DNA of 37,133 nt from JAZQQB01 sp045628865 (GCA_045628865.1 JAZQQB010000038.1:1-37133), one strand, 5' to 3'. Positions 25,253 through 34,580 are shown, counted from the stretch's first letter. The notes: a model not told the origin generated them from the sequence alone. Program-made: numbers and translations.

Positions 25253-25277
25253 GCCACACCGAAAGGTGTGGCTTTTT
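25253..25277 (+). terminator. terminator after PilZ gene
   Basis: GCCACACC (25253-25260), GAAA tetraloop, GGTGTGGC (25265-25272), then five Ts. A textbook rho-independent terminator. Confidence 0.95.
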
Positions 25278-25327
25278 GCTGTCAAGGATTTTACGACAGA
25301 CACCGCAAAAACTGATATTATCTATAG

Positions 25328-25356
25328 TTGTGACACAATAAGATTTATGATATGAT
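25328..25356 (+). promoter_or_regulatory. promoter of the VanZ-like gene
   Basis: TTGTGA (25328-25333) and TATGAT (25351-25356), spacer 17 bp. Confidence 0.6.
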
Positions 25357-25423
25357 AGTAAAGGTTTTGAAATATTAAAAGAGGATTGAGTATTTACTCT
25401 TCTATAGCAGGAGAGTTTAAAAC

Positions 25424-25933
25424 GTGAGGATTATGAAAAAATTACGATTTTTAATTTGGTTGTTTCCTATTTGTGTTTGCATTATGATCTTTGATTTTTC
25501 AGCAGATACAGGGGAAGAGTCAACCAATGTAAGTATGCCATTGACTTTACATGTGGTGGAGAAATGGAATGATTTCTTTCATTTAGACTGGACTGAGGAA
25601 AAGGTTTTGTCTGTGGCTGAGAATACAGAATTTTTCGTTCGAAAGCTGGGACATATGTCAGAGTATGCTTTCCTTGCAATCAGTGTCATGACGGCCTGGC
25701 TGGTGAGTGCTCATATCAGTGAAAAGCAACAGGCGCTTACTTTTATATTTTGTGTATTTTATGCATGTACGGATGAATTTCATCAGTTGTTTGTGCCGCA
25801 AAGAAGCGGAAGAGGATTGGATATTTTAATAGACAGCACAGGTGCTTTCTTAGGAATGTTGTTATTTGGGGGAGTGCGAAAGCTTGTATTAAGATGCATG
25901 CGCAGATGGAAAAAGGAAGTTACTGTTTCTTAG
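25424..25933 (+). CDS. VanZ-family membrane protein
   Basis: 169 residues with three to four membrane helices and the VanZ signature: KLGHMSEYAFLAI in the middle and CTDEFHQLFVPQRSGRGLDI followed by DSTGAFLGMLL near the end. The founding member gives low-level teicoplanin resistance, but most chromosomal members have no proven function; no vancomycin-resistance genes are near. GTG 25424 has CAGGAG about 10 bases upstream; ATG 25433 is an alternative with a much closer site. Only 54 bp separate it from pepF, which may share its transcript. Confidence 0.9.
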   Translation: MRIMKKLRFLIWLFPICVCIMIFDFSADTGEESTNVSMPLTLHVVEKWNDFFHLDWTEEKVLSVAENTEFFVRKLGHMSEYAFLAISVMTAWLVSAHISEKQQALTFIFCVFYACTDEFHQLFVPQRSGRGLDILIDSTGAFLGMLLFGGVRKLVLRCMRRWKKEVTVS

Positions 25934-25987
25934 GATGCATATGTAGATGGAGAAAAAATCAATAATCAGTAGAATAGGAGTTAAAAA

Positions 25988-27793
25988 ATGGCTAAAGAAT
26001 TATTAAGCAGAAGCGAAGTGGATGAGAAATTAACATGGGATATTTCTCATATTTATACAACAGCGGAAGAAATGGATGCAGATGTTTTAAAAATGAAAGA
26101 TATCTGTGGGAAAATTGAAGGCATGAAGGGAACTTTAACCACTTCTTCAAAAATCAATGAAGCAGTGGATCTTTATAGAGAATTTGTATGTCTTTATACC
26201 TTATGTGCCAATTATTGTGAACTGGCAACAAGTGTTGATTATTACAATCATGAGAATCAGGAACGTGAGGCTAAGCTTATGCGTACAGGCTCAGAGCTTA
26301 TCTCAAGACTCTCATTTTTAAACATTGAAATCGCTAACCAGAGTGATGAAGTGATCAAAAAAGCAATTGAAGAAACAAAGGATAATAAGAATTTCTTACA
26401 GGATGTTTTGGCATATAAGCCATATATGTTATCCCAAGATGGAGAAAAGGTGCTGGCTGCATTTGATTCTACATTAAGATCGCCTTATCAGCTTTATAAT
26501 GTTTGTAAATTGGCAGATATGAAATTTGATAATTTTACAGCAGATGGGAAAGAATATCCATTGGGTTATTCTTTATTTGAAGATGATTATGAATATGAGC
26601 CGAATACAGCAGTTCGTCGTGGTGCTTTTGAAAATTTCTCAAAAAAGATCAGAGAATACGAAAATGTAACAGCAACAGCATATGATGCACAGGTTCAGAA
26701 GGAAAAAATCGAAAGTTCTGTTCGTGGATTTGATTCTGTTTTTGACTTTTTGTTATTTAAACAGAAGGTTGACAGAGCCATGTATGACCGTCAGATCGAT
26801 CTGATCATGGAAAAATTAGCTCCACATATGCGTAAGTATGCCAAACTGATCCAGAAGATCCATAAGCTGGATAAGATGACTTATGCGGACTTAAAGCTTA
26901 CCATTGATCCAGAGTTTGTTCCTGCTGTAACCATTGAACAGTCTAAGGATTATATTGAAAAAGGTCTTGCGATCATGGGTGAAGAGTATGGTGCCATGAT
27001 CAAAGAAGCTTACGAGAATAGATGGGTTGACTTTGTGCAGAACAAGGGTAAATCTACAGGTGGTTTCTGTGCGAGTCCTTATGGAAAGCACTCTTATATC
27101 TTGCTTAGCTGGAATGACAGAATGTCAGATGTATTTACATTGGCTCACGAGCTTGGCCATGCAGGACATTTCAAGATGTGTAACGCTGCACAGTCTATTT
27201 TTGATACAGAGGTTTCTACTTATTTTGTAGAAGCACCATCCACAACCAATGAGCTATTGATGGCACATTATCTGCTTACTACAAGCGAGGACAAGCGTTT
27301 CAGACGTTGGGTGCTTTCTTCTATGATCAGCAATACCTATTATCATAATTTCGTAACACATCTTTTGGAGGCATGCTATCAGCGTGAAGTTTATAAGATC
27401 GTGGATGCTGGCGGAAGCGTTTCTGCACCAGTATTAGATGAAATCATGAAAAATACTTTGGAAAAATTCTGGGGAGATGCAGTGGAATTAACGGAAGGCG
27501 CTGAGCTTACTTGGATGCGTCAACCACACTATTATATGGGACTTTATTCATATACCTACAGTGCTGGTCTTACCATCGGTACACAGGTTATGAAGAGAAT
27601 TGAAAAGGAAGGCCAGGTTGCAGTGGAGGACTGGAAAAAAGCATTAACAGCCGGTTCTACAAAGACTCCTACGGAGCTTGCAAAAATGGCAGGTGTTGAT
27701 ATTTCAACAGATGCGCCACTTCTTGATACGATTGCTTACATTGGTGAGATTATAGATGAGATCTGCCGTTTGACAGAGGAACTTTCAGTATAA
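25988..27793 (+). CDS. pepF: oligoendopeptidase F
   Basis: M3B-family zinc metallopeptidase that cleaves oligopeptides of roughly 7-17 residues in the cytoplasm. 601 residues, the usual length. The HExxH site is His387-Glu388-x-x-His391 in TLAHELGHAGH, with the third ligand Glu415 in YFVEAPS, 24 residues further on as expected. The substrate-contact region GGFCASPYGKHSYILLSW precedes the site, and the C-terminal YYMGLYSYTYSAGL is also conserved. ATG 25988 has AGGAG upstream. Codon use is typical of the highly expressed genes of the window. Confidence 0.96.
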   Translation: MAKELLSRSEVDEKLTWDISHIYTTAEEMDADVLKMKDICGKIEGMKGTLTTSSKINEAVDLYREFVCLYTLCANYCELATSVDYYNHENQEREAKLMRTGSELISRLSFLNIEIANQSDEVIKKAIEETKDNKNFLQDVLAYKPYMLSQDGEKVLAAFDSTLRSPYQLYNVCKLADMKFDNFTADGKEYPLGYSLFEDDYEYEPNTAVRRGAFENFSKKIREYENVTATAYDAQVQKEKIESSVRGFDSVFDFLLFKQKVDRAMYDRQIDLIMEKLAPHMRKYAKLIQKIHKLDKMTYADLKLTIDPEFVPAVTIEQSKDYIEKGLAIMGEEYGAMIKEAYENRWVDFVQNKGKSTGGFCASPYGKHSYILLSWNDRMSDVFTLAHELGHAGHFKMCNAAQSIFDTEVSTYFVEAPSTTNELLMAHYLLTTSEDKRFRRWVLSSMISNTYYHNFVTHLLEACYQREVYKIVDAGGSVSAPVLDEIMKNTLEKFWGDAVELTEGAELTWMRQPHYYMGLYSYTYSAGLTIGTQVMKRIEKEGQVAVEDWKKALTAGSTKTPTELAKMAGVDISTDAPLLDTIAYIGEIIDEICRLTEELSV

Positions 27794-27803
27794 GTAAAAA
27801 CTA

Positions 27804-27826
27804 AGGACAGGATAGTTCCTGCCCTT
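27804..27826 (+). terminator. possible weak terminator after pepF
   Basis: AAGGACAGGA pairs with TCCTGCCCTT apart from one mismatch, followed by ATGTTGTTT rather than a clean T run. It could be an attenuating hairpin. Confidence 0.4.
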
Positions 27827-27873
27827 ATGTTGTTTACAATAGATTAATAAAAATGAGAGGTTATTGAATAGCG

Positions 27874-29310
27874 ATGAAAAAAATAGATTACAAAAAACTA
27901 GGTTTTCTTTTATTAACAGGTGCTTTGATGCTTTCTATAGGATGCGGAGATTCTAAAAAACCAGATCAAAGCAATGCTGCAAGCACCACTAAGGAAAGTG
28001 CAATAGAAATGACGATGGATGCGGTGAAGGAAACTGACACAGCGAAAACAGTAGATGAAAGTGGCACTTACTATCAGCCAACAGGAAGTGCTTATGAAAG
28101 CTATTTGGAACTGGATGGTCAAAAGATTTTGTTGGTAGAAGATCCAGAAACAGATCTGGTTGATATCTATTCCTTATTTGAGGAAGGATGGGGGCTGTTG
28201 GCGACAGTGCCAAACAGAACCATTGAGATTCGCGATGATAAATTAGTGGCATTATGGAATCCAGTAGCCTTACCATTAAATACCTATGTCAGAAGAGCAT
28301 GGTATTTAGATGAAAATGGATTTTTGATAGAAGAAGAACAGGATGCAAATGAAGGCTTTTATCAGGTATACGGTGGTACTTTTTCCATGAATAAGGAACT
28401 GACAGCCTATGAATCACCAGACGGGGATACAATTGCTTTTTTGCCACAATATGTACATATTTCCATGGTGTCCTTTGAAGATGACTGGATTTATGTTGAG
28501 GGAGAGAATCAGGCTGGATATCTAAAAATGGATCGAGACTGTTTAGAAGAAACAGGGGAGTATATAGGAGAAGTATTGGAACTTGTGAATCTGGATACCT
28601 ACTTGGATGAGGAAACACGTATTTTTACTGATTTTATCGATATGGATCAGGATGGAAATGCGGATTGTGTGTCGTTAAAGATTTATGAAGACGTGATGTT
28701 TCAGGATGATAGCTTCTATCTGTTATCTATTAATGATGAGGAAGTGTTTGGATTTGCCGAAAGGATTTTTGATGAGTTGATCGTTGTTGCGATAAATGAA
28801 CAAAATGTGGTGGTAGTAACAGCTAATGGTCCAAGCGCAGATCCTTATTCAGAACTTTTTATGTATCGCGATGGCAAGATTCATTGCTGCGGTGGCATGG
28901 AGGATTATATCAATCAGGATGATATTGACAAAGATGGTATGATCTCTACAGCTGAAGAATGCTTTTTGATCGAGAGCACTTATATTTATTATAAATATAC
29001 CCTGGATGAAGATGGAACTATTTCTTTGCTAAAGCAGGATGCTTATGAGATTTCAGGTGGAACAAAAACATTAAAATGTGAGCTTCCTTTATATGAAAAA
29101 CCAGGTGGAAAGCAGTTTGTCATCGAACCTCAGAAGGTTGATCTTTTGAAGGTTTCGGCGGATCATCAATATATTCTTGTAGGCTATGAAGGTGGCGAGG
29201 GTTGGATGAAGATCGAACCATGGAATGAAGAAAATCAAAAAGCAGGTTTTATTGTAGATCTTGGACTGGAAAGTACAGAGGTATTTGATGGATTGGCATT
29301 TGCCGGCTGA
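27874..29310 (+). CDS. lipoprotein with EF-hand-like loops and SH3-like C-terminus, 478 aa
   Basis: Signal peptide with lipobox LSIGC (Cys24), then a Ser/Thr/Lys-rich tether. The mature region holds an SH3-like segment about residues 165-220 (YESPDGDTIAFLPQYVHIS, then GYLKMDRDC). Two DxDxDG calcium-type loops follow, in FIDMDQDGNADCVSLKIYED and DDIDKDGMISTAEECF. A second SH3-like unit lies near the end (LYEKPGGKQFVIEPQKVDLL, GYEGGEGWMKIEP). This layout resembles the protein at 19628 and suggests a surface or wall-associated binding protein. The nearest ribosome site, GAGAGG, is a rather long 13 bases upstream, so translation may be weak. No family name can be given. Confidence 0.78.
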   Translation: MKKIDYKKLGFLLLTGALMLSIGCGDSKKPDQSNAASTTKESAIEMTMDAVKETDTAKTVDESGTYYQPTGSAYESYLELDGQKILLVEDPETDLVDIYSLFEEGWGLLATVPNRTIEIRDDKLVALWNPVALPLNTYVRRAWYLDENGFLIEEEQDANEGFYQVYGGTFSMNKELTAYESPDGDTIAFLPQYVHISMVSFEDDWIYVEGENQAGYLKMDRDCLEETGEYIGEVLELVNLDTYLDEETRIFTDFIDMDQDGNADCVSLKIYEDVMFQDDSFYLLSINDEEVFGFAERIFDELIVVAINEQNVVVVTANGPSADPYSELFMYRDGKIHCCGGMEDYINQDDIDKDGMISTAEECFLIESTYIYYKYTLDEDGTISLLKQDAYEISGGTKTLKCELPLYEKPGGKQFVIEPQKVDLLKVSADHQYILVGYEGGEGWMKIEPWNEENQKAGFIVDLGLESTEVFDGLAFAG

Positions 29311-29369
29311 TAGCCTGCAATGCATTTAATGAAGGAATTTAGATTGGTATGAATTAAAAGGGGGTAATT

Positions 29370-30674
29370 ATGAAAACAATCACACCAGAATTTTTAGAAA
29401 AATGTAGAGAGGCTTACTCCACTGATCAGGCGGCGCATACTTTAAATGCGGCAATGTCCAAAACGGAATATGCAGATCTTGCATTTGTACCAATGAATGC
29501 AGCAAGATTAAATGGAGATTTTTCCATTGAAGTAAAAACCCATGGCATCACAGCTCAGGAAAAAAGCGGAAGATGCTGGGCATTTGCCTGTATGAACATG
29601 ATGCGTGAGGAAGTGATTAAAAACTGCAATCTAGAGGAGTTTGAACTTTCAGGAAATTACATTGCTTTTTACGATAAGTTAGAAAAAAGTAACAACTTTT
29701 TGCAAATGGTCATCGACAATGCCACAGCGTCCACTTATGATCGAATGAACGATTATATTTTGCGCGGAATTGGAGATGGGGGCTACTGGGACATGGCAGT
29801 GGATCTTGTGAATAAATATGGTATTGTGCCAAAATCTGTTATGCCTGAAAATTATCAGTCTACCCACACAGATAAATTCAGAACCCTGATGAATTCCATG
29901 CTCCATAAGGATGCAGTGGAACTTCGTGCACTGGTAAATGAAGGAAAGGATCCTTATAAACGAAAAGAAGAAATGCTTCAAGAAATTTATAAGGCAGAAG
30001 CAATTGCTTTTGGAGAGCCGGTCACTAAGTTTGATTTTTGCTATCGGGATAAAGATAATGTTTATCATGCAGATCATGGAATAACACCAAAGGAATTTTA
30101 TGACAAATATGTGCGTATGAACTTGTCAGATTATGTGACCATAACCAATGAGCCAACGGATAAAAAGGAGCTTCATAAGCTTTATTCCTTCCATTACATG
30201 GGTTCCATGGCAGAAAGTGATGTGGTGACTTTAAATCTTCCAATAGAGGATTTAAAAGAACTTGCCATCAAACAGTTAAAGGATAACACCCCGGTATGGT
30301 TTGCCTGTGATTCAGGAAAATACGGGGATCGAAAGGCTGGAGTCTGGGATCAGGCTTCCATGGACTATGAGGGCTTGTTAGGTGGAGTGGACCTTTCCAT
30401 GTCAAAAGGTGATAAGCTGATGTATCATGAGAGCTTTGGTACTCATGCCATGATCTTAACTGGTGTGAATCTGGATGAAAATGGAAAACCGGATCGCTAT
30501 AAGATTGAGAACAGCTGGGGAAAAGAGAATGGAAAAAATGGTTATTTTGTTTGCTCAGACCAGTATTTTGACGAGTTTGTGTATGAAGTGATCATTGATA
30601 AAAAGCATTTATCCAAAGAGCAGCTTGCCATGCTTGAGAAGGAAGCTGTAAAGCTGATGCCTTGGGAATTTTGA
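29370..30674 (+). CDS. pepC: aminopeptidase C (bleomycin hydrolase family)
   Basis: Papain-fold C1B peptidase that removes N-terminal residues from peptides and is hexameric in known members; cytoplasmic. 434 residues is normal. The catalytic set is present: Gln63 and Cys69 in TAQEKSGRCWAFACMN, His359 in GTHAMILTGV and Asn381 in KIENSWG. The C-terminus (KLMPWEF) resembles the tail that lines the active site in this family and dictates aminopeptidase activity. The gene is preceded by GGGGG at about 8 bases and ends at a bidirectional terminator shared with tyrA. Confidence 0.96.
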   Translation: MKTITPEFLEKCREAYSTDQAAHTLNAAMSKTEYADLAFVPMNAARLNGDFSIEVKTHGITAQEKSGRCWAFACMNMMREEVIKNCNLEEFELSGNYIAFYDKLEKSNNFLQMVIDNATASTYDRMNDYILRGIGDGGYWDMAVDLVNKYGIVPKSVMPENYQSTHTDKFRTLMNSMLHKDAVELRALVNEGKDPYKRKEEMLQEIYKAEAIAFGEPVTKFDFCYRDKDNVYHADHGITPKEFYDKYVRMNLSDYVTITNEPTDKKELHKLYSFHYMGSMAESDVVTLNLPIEDLKELAIKQLKDNTPVWFACDSGKYGDRKAGVWDQASMDYEGLLGGVDLSMSKGDKLMYHESFGTHAMILTGVNLDENGKPDRYKIENSWGKENGKNGYFVCSDQYFDEFVYEVIIDKKHLSKEQLAMLEKEAVKLMPWEF

Positions 30675-30682
30675 TTTTGAAA

Positions 30683-30727
30683 AAGACAGTGAGGACGGGA
30701 AATTAAATTTCCCGTCCTCACTGTCTT
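30683..30727. terminator. bidirectional terminator between pepC and tyrA
   Basis: A 22-base arm (30683-30704) beginning AAGACAGTGAGGACGGG is perfectly complementary to 30706-30727, giving T-rich exits on both strands. It overlaps the tyrA stop codon at 30726-30728, so the two convergent genes share it. Confidence 0.95.
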
Positions 30728-31823
30728 ATTTTGCATCAAATACAGTCAGTTCGTTGCTGACCAGTAATCGCTTGGCATGTGCCATAGATTCTTTGTTGTA
30801 GAATTCAACGCGAAGAGCGCCTTCCTCAAATTCTCTGTTGTGGGCGATACCGATATTTTTGATGTTAATTCGATGCAGTGCCAAAATGGTTGAAACATGG
30901 GCAATAGCGCCAGGCATATCTTCCAGATCAACATTAAAATAATAGGTTTCCTGCAAAGGCCCAGAGTATTTGGCATTAAATCCATCTCGGTATTCCTTCG
31001 CTTCTTCAAAGCTCTTGTGAAGAGCTTTCCCATTCTCATTGATGAGGTTATCCTTCATCTGTTCTAAGATTCCCATGTAATCATCCAGCAAGGAGAGGAT
31101 ATTGTCCTTGTTGGTGAGACAGATCTGCTCCCACATATCAGGTGAGGAGGCAGCGATTCTTGTGATATCACGAAAACCTCCAGCTGCCAGTAGCTTCATG
31201 AGTTCCTCGGAATTGTCCTTTTCACGGATCAAATTTGCCAGTGAGTAGGCAATAACGTGAGGAAGATGAGAGATTCCTGCGGTTGCATAATCATGGTCCT
31301 TGTAATTTAAAATGATTGGAATGGCGTGAATCTTTTTGACCAGTTCCTCATATTTAGTAAGAAGTGCTTTGTCAACACCTTCTCCAGGTGTAAGCACATA
31401 GTATGCGTTCTCTAAAATCTTGGCAGAGGAGTAGGCAAAACCGGTTTTTTCACTGCCGGCCATTGGATGTCCGCCGATAAAATGTTTTGTGAGACCGAGC
31501 TTATCAATATGGGCATGGATGTCTGATTTCACACTGCCTACATCAGTGATGATGGTGCGCTCGCCTAAATGATCCTTGATGGTCTGAAGCATGGTGACAT
31601 TGGCGGAAACCGGGGCGCACAAAAAGATAAAATCAGCTTTGCAGATCTTAGGCTCAATGGTGGTGGTGCCGTAATCACAAACACCTGCAGCCTTGGCTTC
31701 CTCAATGGTTTCCTGTCGTCTTGCATATATATTGATTGTTGCGTCTGGTTCCACTTTTTTGATAGCCTTTGCAATGGAACCACCGATCAATCCTAAACTA
31801 AAAATCGAATAAATTGCTGCCAT
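30726..31823 (-). CDS. tyrA: prephenate dehydrogenase with ACT domain
   Basis: Oxidative decarboxylation of prephenate to 4-hydroxyphenylpyruvate with NAD, for tyrosine synthesis. 365 residues from the ATG at 31823, which has AGGAGAG upstream; the open frame extends 35 codons further 5' but without a ribosome site. Residues 1-160 form the Rossmann domain, the HPMAGSEKTG substrate motif is near residue 110-120, the helical dimer domain follows, and the last 75 residues are an ACT domain (VDLEDMPGAIAHVSTILALH) that typically mediates tyrosine inhibition. Oddity: the dinucleotide motif reads S-L-G-L-I-G, with Ser9 where the first Gly of GxGxxG is expected. It is the only minus-strand gene and is not clustered with other aromatic genes. 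Confidence 0.95.
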   Translation of the reverse strand: MAAIYSIFSLGLIGGSIAKAIKKVEPDATINIYARRQETIEEAKAAGVCDYGTTTIEPKICKADFIFLCAPVSANVTMLQTIKDHLGERTIITDVGSVKSDIHAHIDKLGLTKHFIGGHPMAGSEKTGFAYSSAKILENAYYVLTPGEGVDKALLTKYEELVKKIHAIPIILNYKDHDYATAGISHLPHVIAYSLANLIREKDNSEELMKLLAAGGFRDITRIAASSPDMWEQICLTNKDNILSLLDDYMGILEQMKDNLINENGKALHKSFEEAKEYRDGFNAKYSGPLQETYYFNVDLEDMPGAIAHVSTILALHRINIKNIGIAHNREFEEGALRVEFYNKESMAHAKRLLVSNELTVFDAK

Positions 31824-31927
31824 AGTACTCTCCTGAATGAGATTTTTCTCCAATAACGGGCGTGTTACTTTTGCAGGCTGAAATGCCTGAAAATGCTTTG
31901 CCTGGAACAAATAAACCCTGCGTTTCA

Positions 31928-31955
31928 ATTATACACTTTAACGTGTAAAAGTCAA
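31928..31955 (-). promoter_or_regulatory. tyrA promoter with a palindrome in the spacer
   Basis: On the minus strand TTGACT (31950-31955) and TATAAT (31928-31933) are 16 bp apart. The spacer edges hold TACAC and GTGTA as a small inverted repeat, a candidate operator. The leader of about 100 nt contains CAGGC/GCCTG but no recognisable T-box. Confidence 0.65.
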
Positions 31956-32069
31956 GGTTACCTCGATAATTGTGTGCTAAAAAAACCAGTAATCCCTGCG
32001 ACTTTTTAGTTATTTTAAATGATAAAATAAAAATGGCTGAAAAAATATTGGCAATTATGTATATTGTAC

Positions 32070-32098
32070 TTGCGAAATTACGCACATTTTTGTAAAAT
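32070..32098 (+). promoter_or_regulatory. promoter of the EF-G paralogue
   Basis: TTGCGA (32070-32075) and TAAAAT (32093-32098), spacer 17 bp, leaving a leader of about 95 nt. Confidence 0.55.
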
Positions 32099-32202
32099 GT
32101 ATTTATAAGTTAGGAAATGCACGAAAAATCGAATATGAAGAAAGGAAGATCACAAAAAGTTTGAAAAGTATTACACTATAAATTAGGTAGGGGGACAACA
32201 GT

Positions 32203-34296
32203 ATGAATGTTTACACAACTGACAGTATTCGTAACGTAGTGTTACTTGGCCATGGAGGGGCGGGCAAGACCAGCCTTGCTGAGGCTATGGGTTATCTTGG
32301 TGGTTTGACATCCAGAATGGGAAATGTGAACGATGGAAATACCATTTCCGATTATGGAAAAGAAGAGATTAAACGTAAGATTTCTTTAAATACAGCTTGT
32401 ATTCCAATTGAGTGGCAGAACGTAAAGCTCAATATTCTGGATACGCCTGGTTTTTTTGATTTCGTAGGTGAAGCCGAAGAAGCAGTACAGGCGGCAGATG
32501 CAGCCATCATCGTAGTTTCTGGTAAGTCTGGTGTTGAAGTTGGTACACAAAGAGCCTGGGAACTCTGTGATAAATACAATCTTCCTAGAATGATCTTTGT
32601 AACAGAAATGGATATCGACAATGCGTCCTTTAAAAACGTTGTTGATTCCATGACAGAGCTTTACGGAAAGAGCATTGCACCATTCCATCTTCCAATCCGT
32701 GAGAATGAGAAATTTGTGGGATATGTAAATGTTATTACAGGACAGGGCTATCGCTGGGTTGGCAAAGAGGTCGTTGAGTGTGAGGTTCCTGATTATAACT
32801 TAGAATACTTAGAACAGTATAAGGATAAGCTGATGGAAGCAGTTGCTGAAACCAGTGAAGAATTTATGGACCGCTATTTTGGCGGAGATACCTTCTCAGA
32901 GGCTGAGATCAGAGCAGCGCTTAAGAACAATGTTTTTGACGGTTCTATTGTTCCAATTTCAATGGGATCTAATACACTTTGCCAAGGTATTTATACTTTG
33001 ATGGATGATATCGTGAAATACTTCCCAAGCCCTGCAAATACTGCTCTTGCAGGTGTAAACTTAAAAACAAATGATGTATTTTTGGCTGATTATGATTTTG
33101 CAAAGGCAAAATCAGCCTATGTATGGAAAACGATCGTGGATCCTTTTATCGGAAAATACTCACTGATCAAGGTTTGCTCAGGTGTATTAAAGCCGGATGA
33201 TCTGATCTACAATTTAGATAAAGATATTGAGGAAAAAGTCAGCAAGCTTTACATATTACAGGGTAACAAGCCGATCGAGGTGCCTGAACTTTTTGCTGGT
33301 GATATCGGTGCCATTCCAAAACTCACTGCAGCAAGAACCGGTAATACCTTATCCACCAAGGCGACTACCATCAAATATGGTAAGGCAGAGCTTCCGAAAC
33401 CATTTACAGCTATGCGCTATAAGGTTTTGAAAAAGGATGAGATTGACAAGGCTGCTCAGGCTTTGCAGAAATTGACCCATGAAGATCAAACCTTAAAGAT
33501 CGTGAATGATACCGAAAATCATCAGACACTTCTTTATGGCATGGGTGATCAGCATTTAGAGATCATCGTATCCAGACTTTTGAATGAATACAAGGTTGAG
33601 GTAGAGCTGACCAAACCTAAGATCGCATTTAAAGAAACAATCCTGAAAAATTCTGACGTTGAGTACAAATACAAAAAACAGTCAGGTGGTCATGGACAGT
33701 ATGGTCATGTAAAGATGCGTTTTGCTTCTTCAGGGGATTTAGAGACGCCTTATGTTTTTGAGCAGGAGGTCGTTGGTGGAGCAGTTCCTAAAAACTACTT
33801 CCCGGCAGTGGAAAAGGGCTTGCAGGAATCTGTGCTGAAAGGACCATTGGCTGCTTATCCGGTTGTTGGTGTAAAGGCTGTTTTGTATGATGGATCTTAT
33901 CATCCTGTGGATTCTTCCGAACTTGCATTTAAGGTTGCCGCTTCGCAGGCTTTTAAAAAGGGCTTTATGGATGCAAAGCCGATCTTACTTGAGCCAATCA
34001 CCACGCTGACTGTGACCATTCCGGATGATTACACAGGTGATGTAATGGGAGATCTTAACAAGCGCCGTGGCCGTGTTATGGGAATGAATCCGGTTGGTAA
34101 TGGAAAGACCCAGGTCGTTGCTGAGGTTCCACAGCTTGAACTTTTTGGCTATTGTACAGCACTTCGTTCCATGACAGGTGGACGCGGGGATTACGAATAT
34201 GAATTTGCCCGCTACGAGCAGTGCCCATCCGATATCCAGGAAAAGGAAGTAAAGGCAAGGGCAGAAAAAGTATTAGAGAATAATAAGGAAGAATAA
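32203..34296 (+). CDS. elongation factor G-like protein (EF-G paralogue)
   Basis: A 697-residue translational GTPase with the EF-G five-domain layout. The P-loop is GHGGAGKTS (residues 16-24) and switch II is DTPGFFDF (80-87). Domain IV carries SGGHGQYGHVKMRF, and the C-terminal domain V ends MTGGRGDYEYEFARYEQCPS. Two G-motif changes mark it as the EF-G-like paralogue rather than the main factor. Phe84 replaces the catalytic His of DTPGH, and the guanine-specificity motif NKxD reads T134-E-M-D137. Relatives with Y or F at position 84 are common in clostridia, and their role is not well defined; ribosome rescue, stress or recycling are candidates. No rpsL-rpsG-tuf neighbours are present, which also argues against the housekeeping fusA. 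Confidence 0.9.
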   Translation: MNVYTTDSIRNVVLLGHGGAGKTSLAEAMGYLGGLTSRMGNVNDGNTISDYGKEEIKRKISLNTACIPIEWQNVKLNILDTPGFFDFVGEAEEAVQAADAAIIVVSGKSGVEVGTQRAWELCDKYNLPRMIFVTEMDIDNASFKNVVDSMTELYGKSIAPFHLPIRENEKFVGYVNVITGQGYRWVGKEVVECEVPDYNLEYLEQYKDKLMEAVAETSEEFMDRYFGGDTFSEAEIRAALKNNVFDGSIVPISMGSNTLCQGIYTLMDDIVKYFPSPANTALAGVNLKTNDVFLADYDFAKAKSAYVWKTIVDPFIGKYSLIKVCSGVLKPDDLIYNLDKDIEEKVSKLYILQGNKPIEVPELFAGDIGAIPKLTAARTGNTLSTKATTIKYGKAELPKPFTAMRYKVLKKDEIDKAAQALQKLTHEDQTLKIVNDTENHQTLLYGMGDQHLEIIVSRLLNEYKVEVELTKPKIAFKETILKNSDVEYKYKKQSGGHGQYGHVKMRFASSGDLETPYVFEQEVVGGAVPKNYFPAVEKGLQESVLKGPLAAYPVVGVKAVLYDGSYHPVDSSELAFKVAASQAFKKGFMDAKPILLEPITTLTVTIPDDYTGDVMGDLNKRRGRVMGMNPVGNGKTQVVAEVPQLELFGYCTALRSMTGGRGDYEYEFARYEQCPSDIQEKEVKARAEKVLENNKEE

Positions 34297-34326
34297 ATAA
34301 GACTTGGTGTTATTCTTGGATTAATG

Positions 34327-34364
34327 AACGCCCAGTGTCTTGCAAACGCAAGGTACTGGGCGTT
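34327..34364 (+). terminator. terminator after the EF-G paralogue
   Basis: AACGCCCAGTGTCTTGC (34327-34343) pairs with GCAAGGTACTGGGCGTT (34348-34364) through 17 pairs including two G-T, around AAAC. The T tract is interrupted (TTGGTGTTTG). Confidence 0.85.
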
Positions 34365-34410
34365 TGGTGTTTGTAGGGGATTTTGGGGGATTGGGGGTGA
34401 TGGAGAGGGA

Positions 34411-34510
34411 TAGGAATTGATGGAAATGGATAGGAATTAATAGGATCTGCTAGGAATTAATAGGAACTGCTAGGAATTAATAGGAACTGCTAGGAATTGA
34501 TAGGAGAGGC
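34411..34510. repeat. five 20-bp tandem repeat units
   Basis: Units start at 34411, 34431, 34451, 34471 and 34491. The clearest unit is TAGGAATTAATAGGAACTGC (34451, 34471); 34431 differs by one base and the two outer units are more diverged. Each unit itself holds two TAGGAA/TAGGA half-repeats 10 bp apart, so the basic period is about 10 bp. No gene crosses the array. Confidence 0.92.
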
Positions 34511-34580
34511 TTGATGATGATTGATTTGCTAGGGGATTTTTGAGACGTAGTTTTTGGGTTTTTTTGGTGTTAGTGGCATG

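Noticed and set aside
25424..25933. Glycopeptide resistance locus
   Set aside because: A lone VanZ-like gene without vanHAX or vanRS is common in clostridia and does not indicate resistance.
31824..31930. T-box leader before tyrA
   Set aside because: The leader is only about 100 nt and lacks a recognisable antiterminator T-box sequence.
32203..34296. Tetracycline-resistance ribosomal protection protein (Tet(M) type)
   Set aside because: Size and fold are similar, but the G-domain motifs and domain IV sequence are those of the EF-G-like paralogue, and no resistance-element features surround it.
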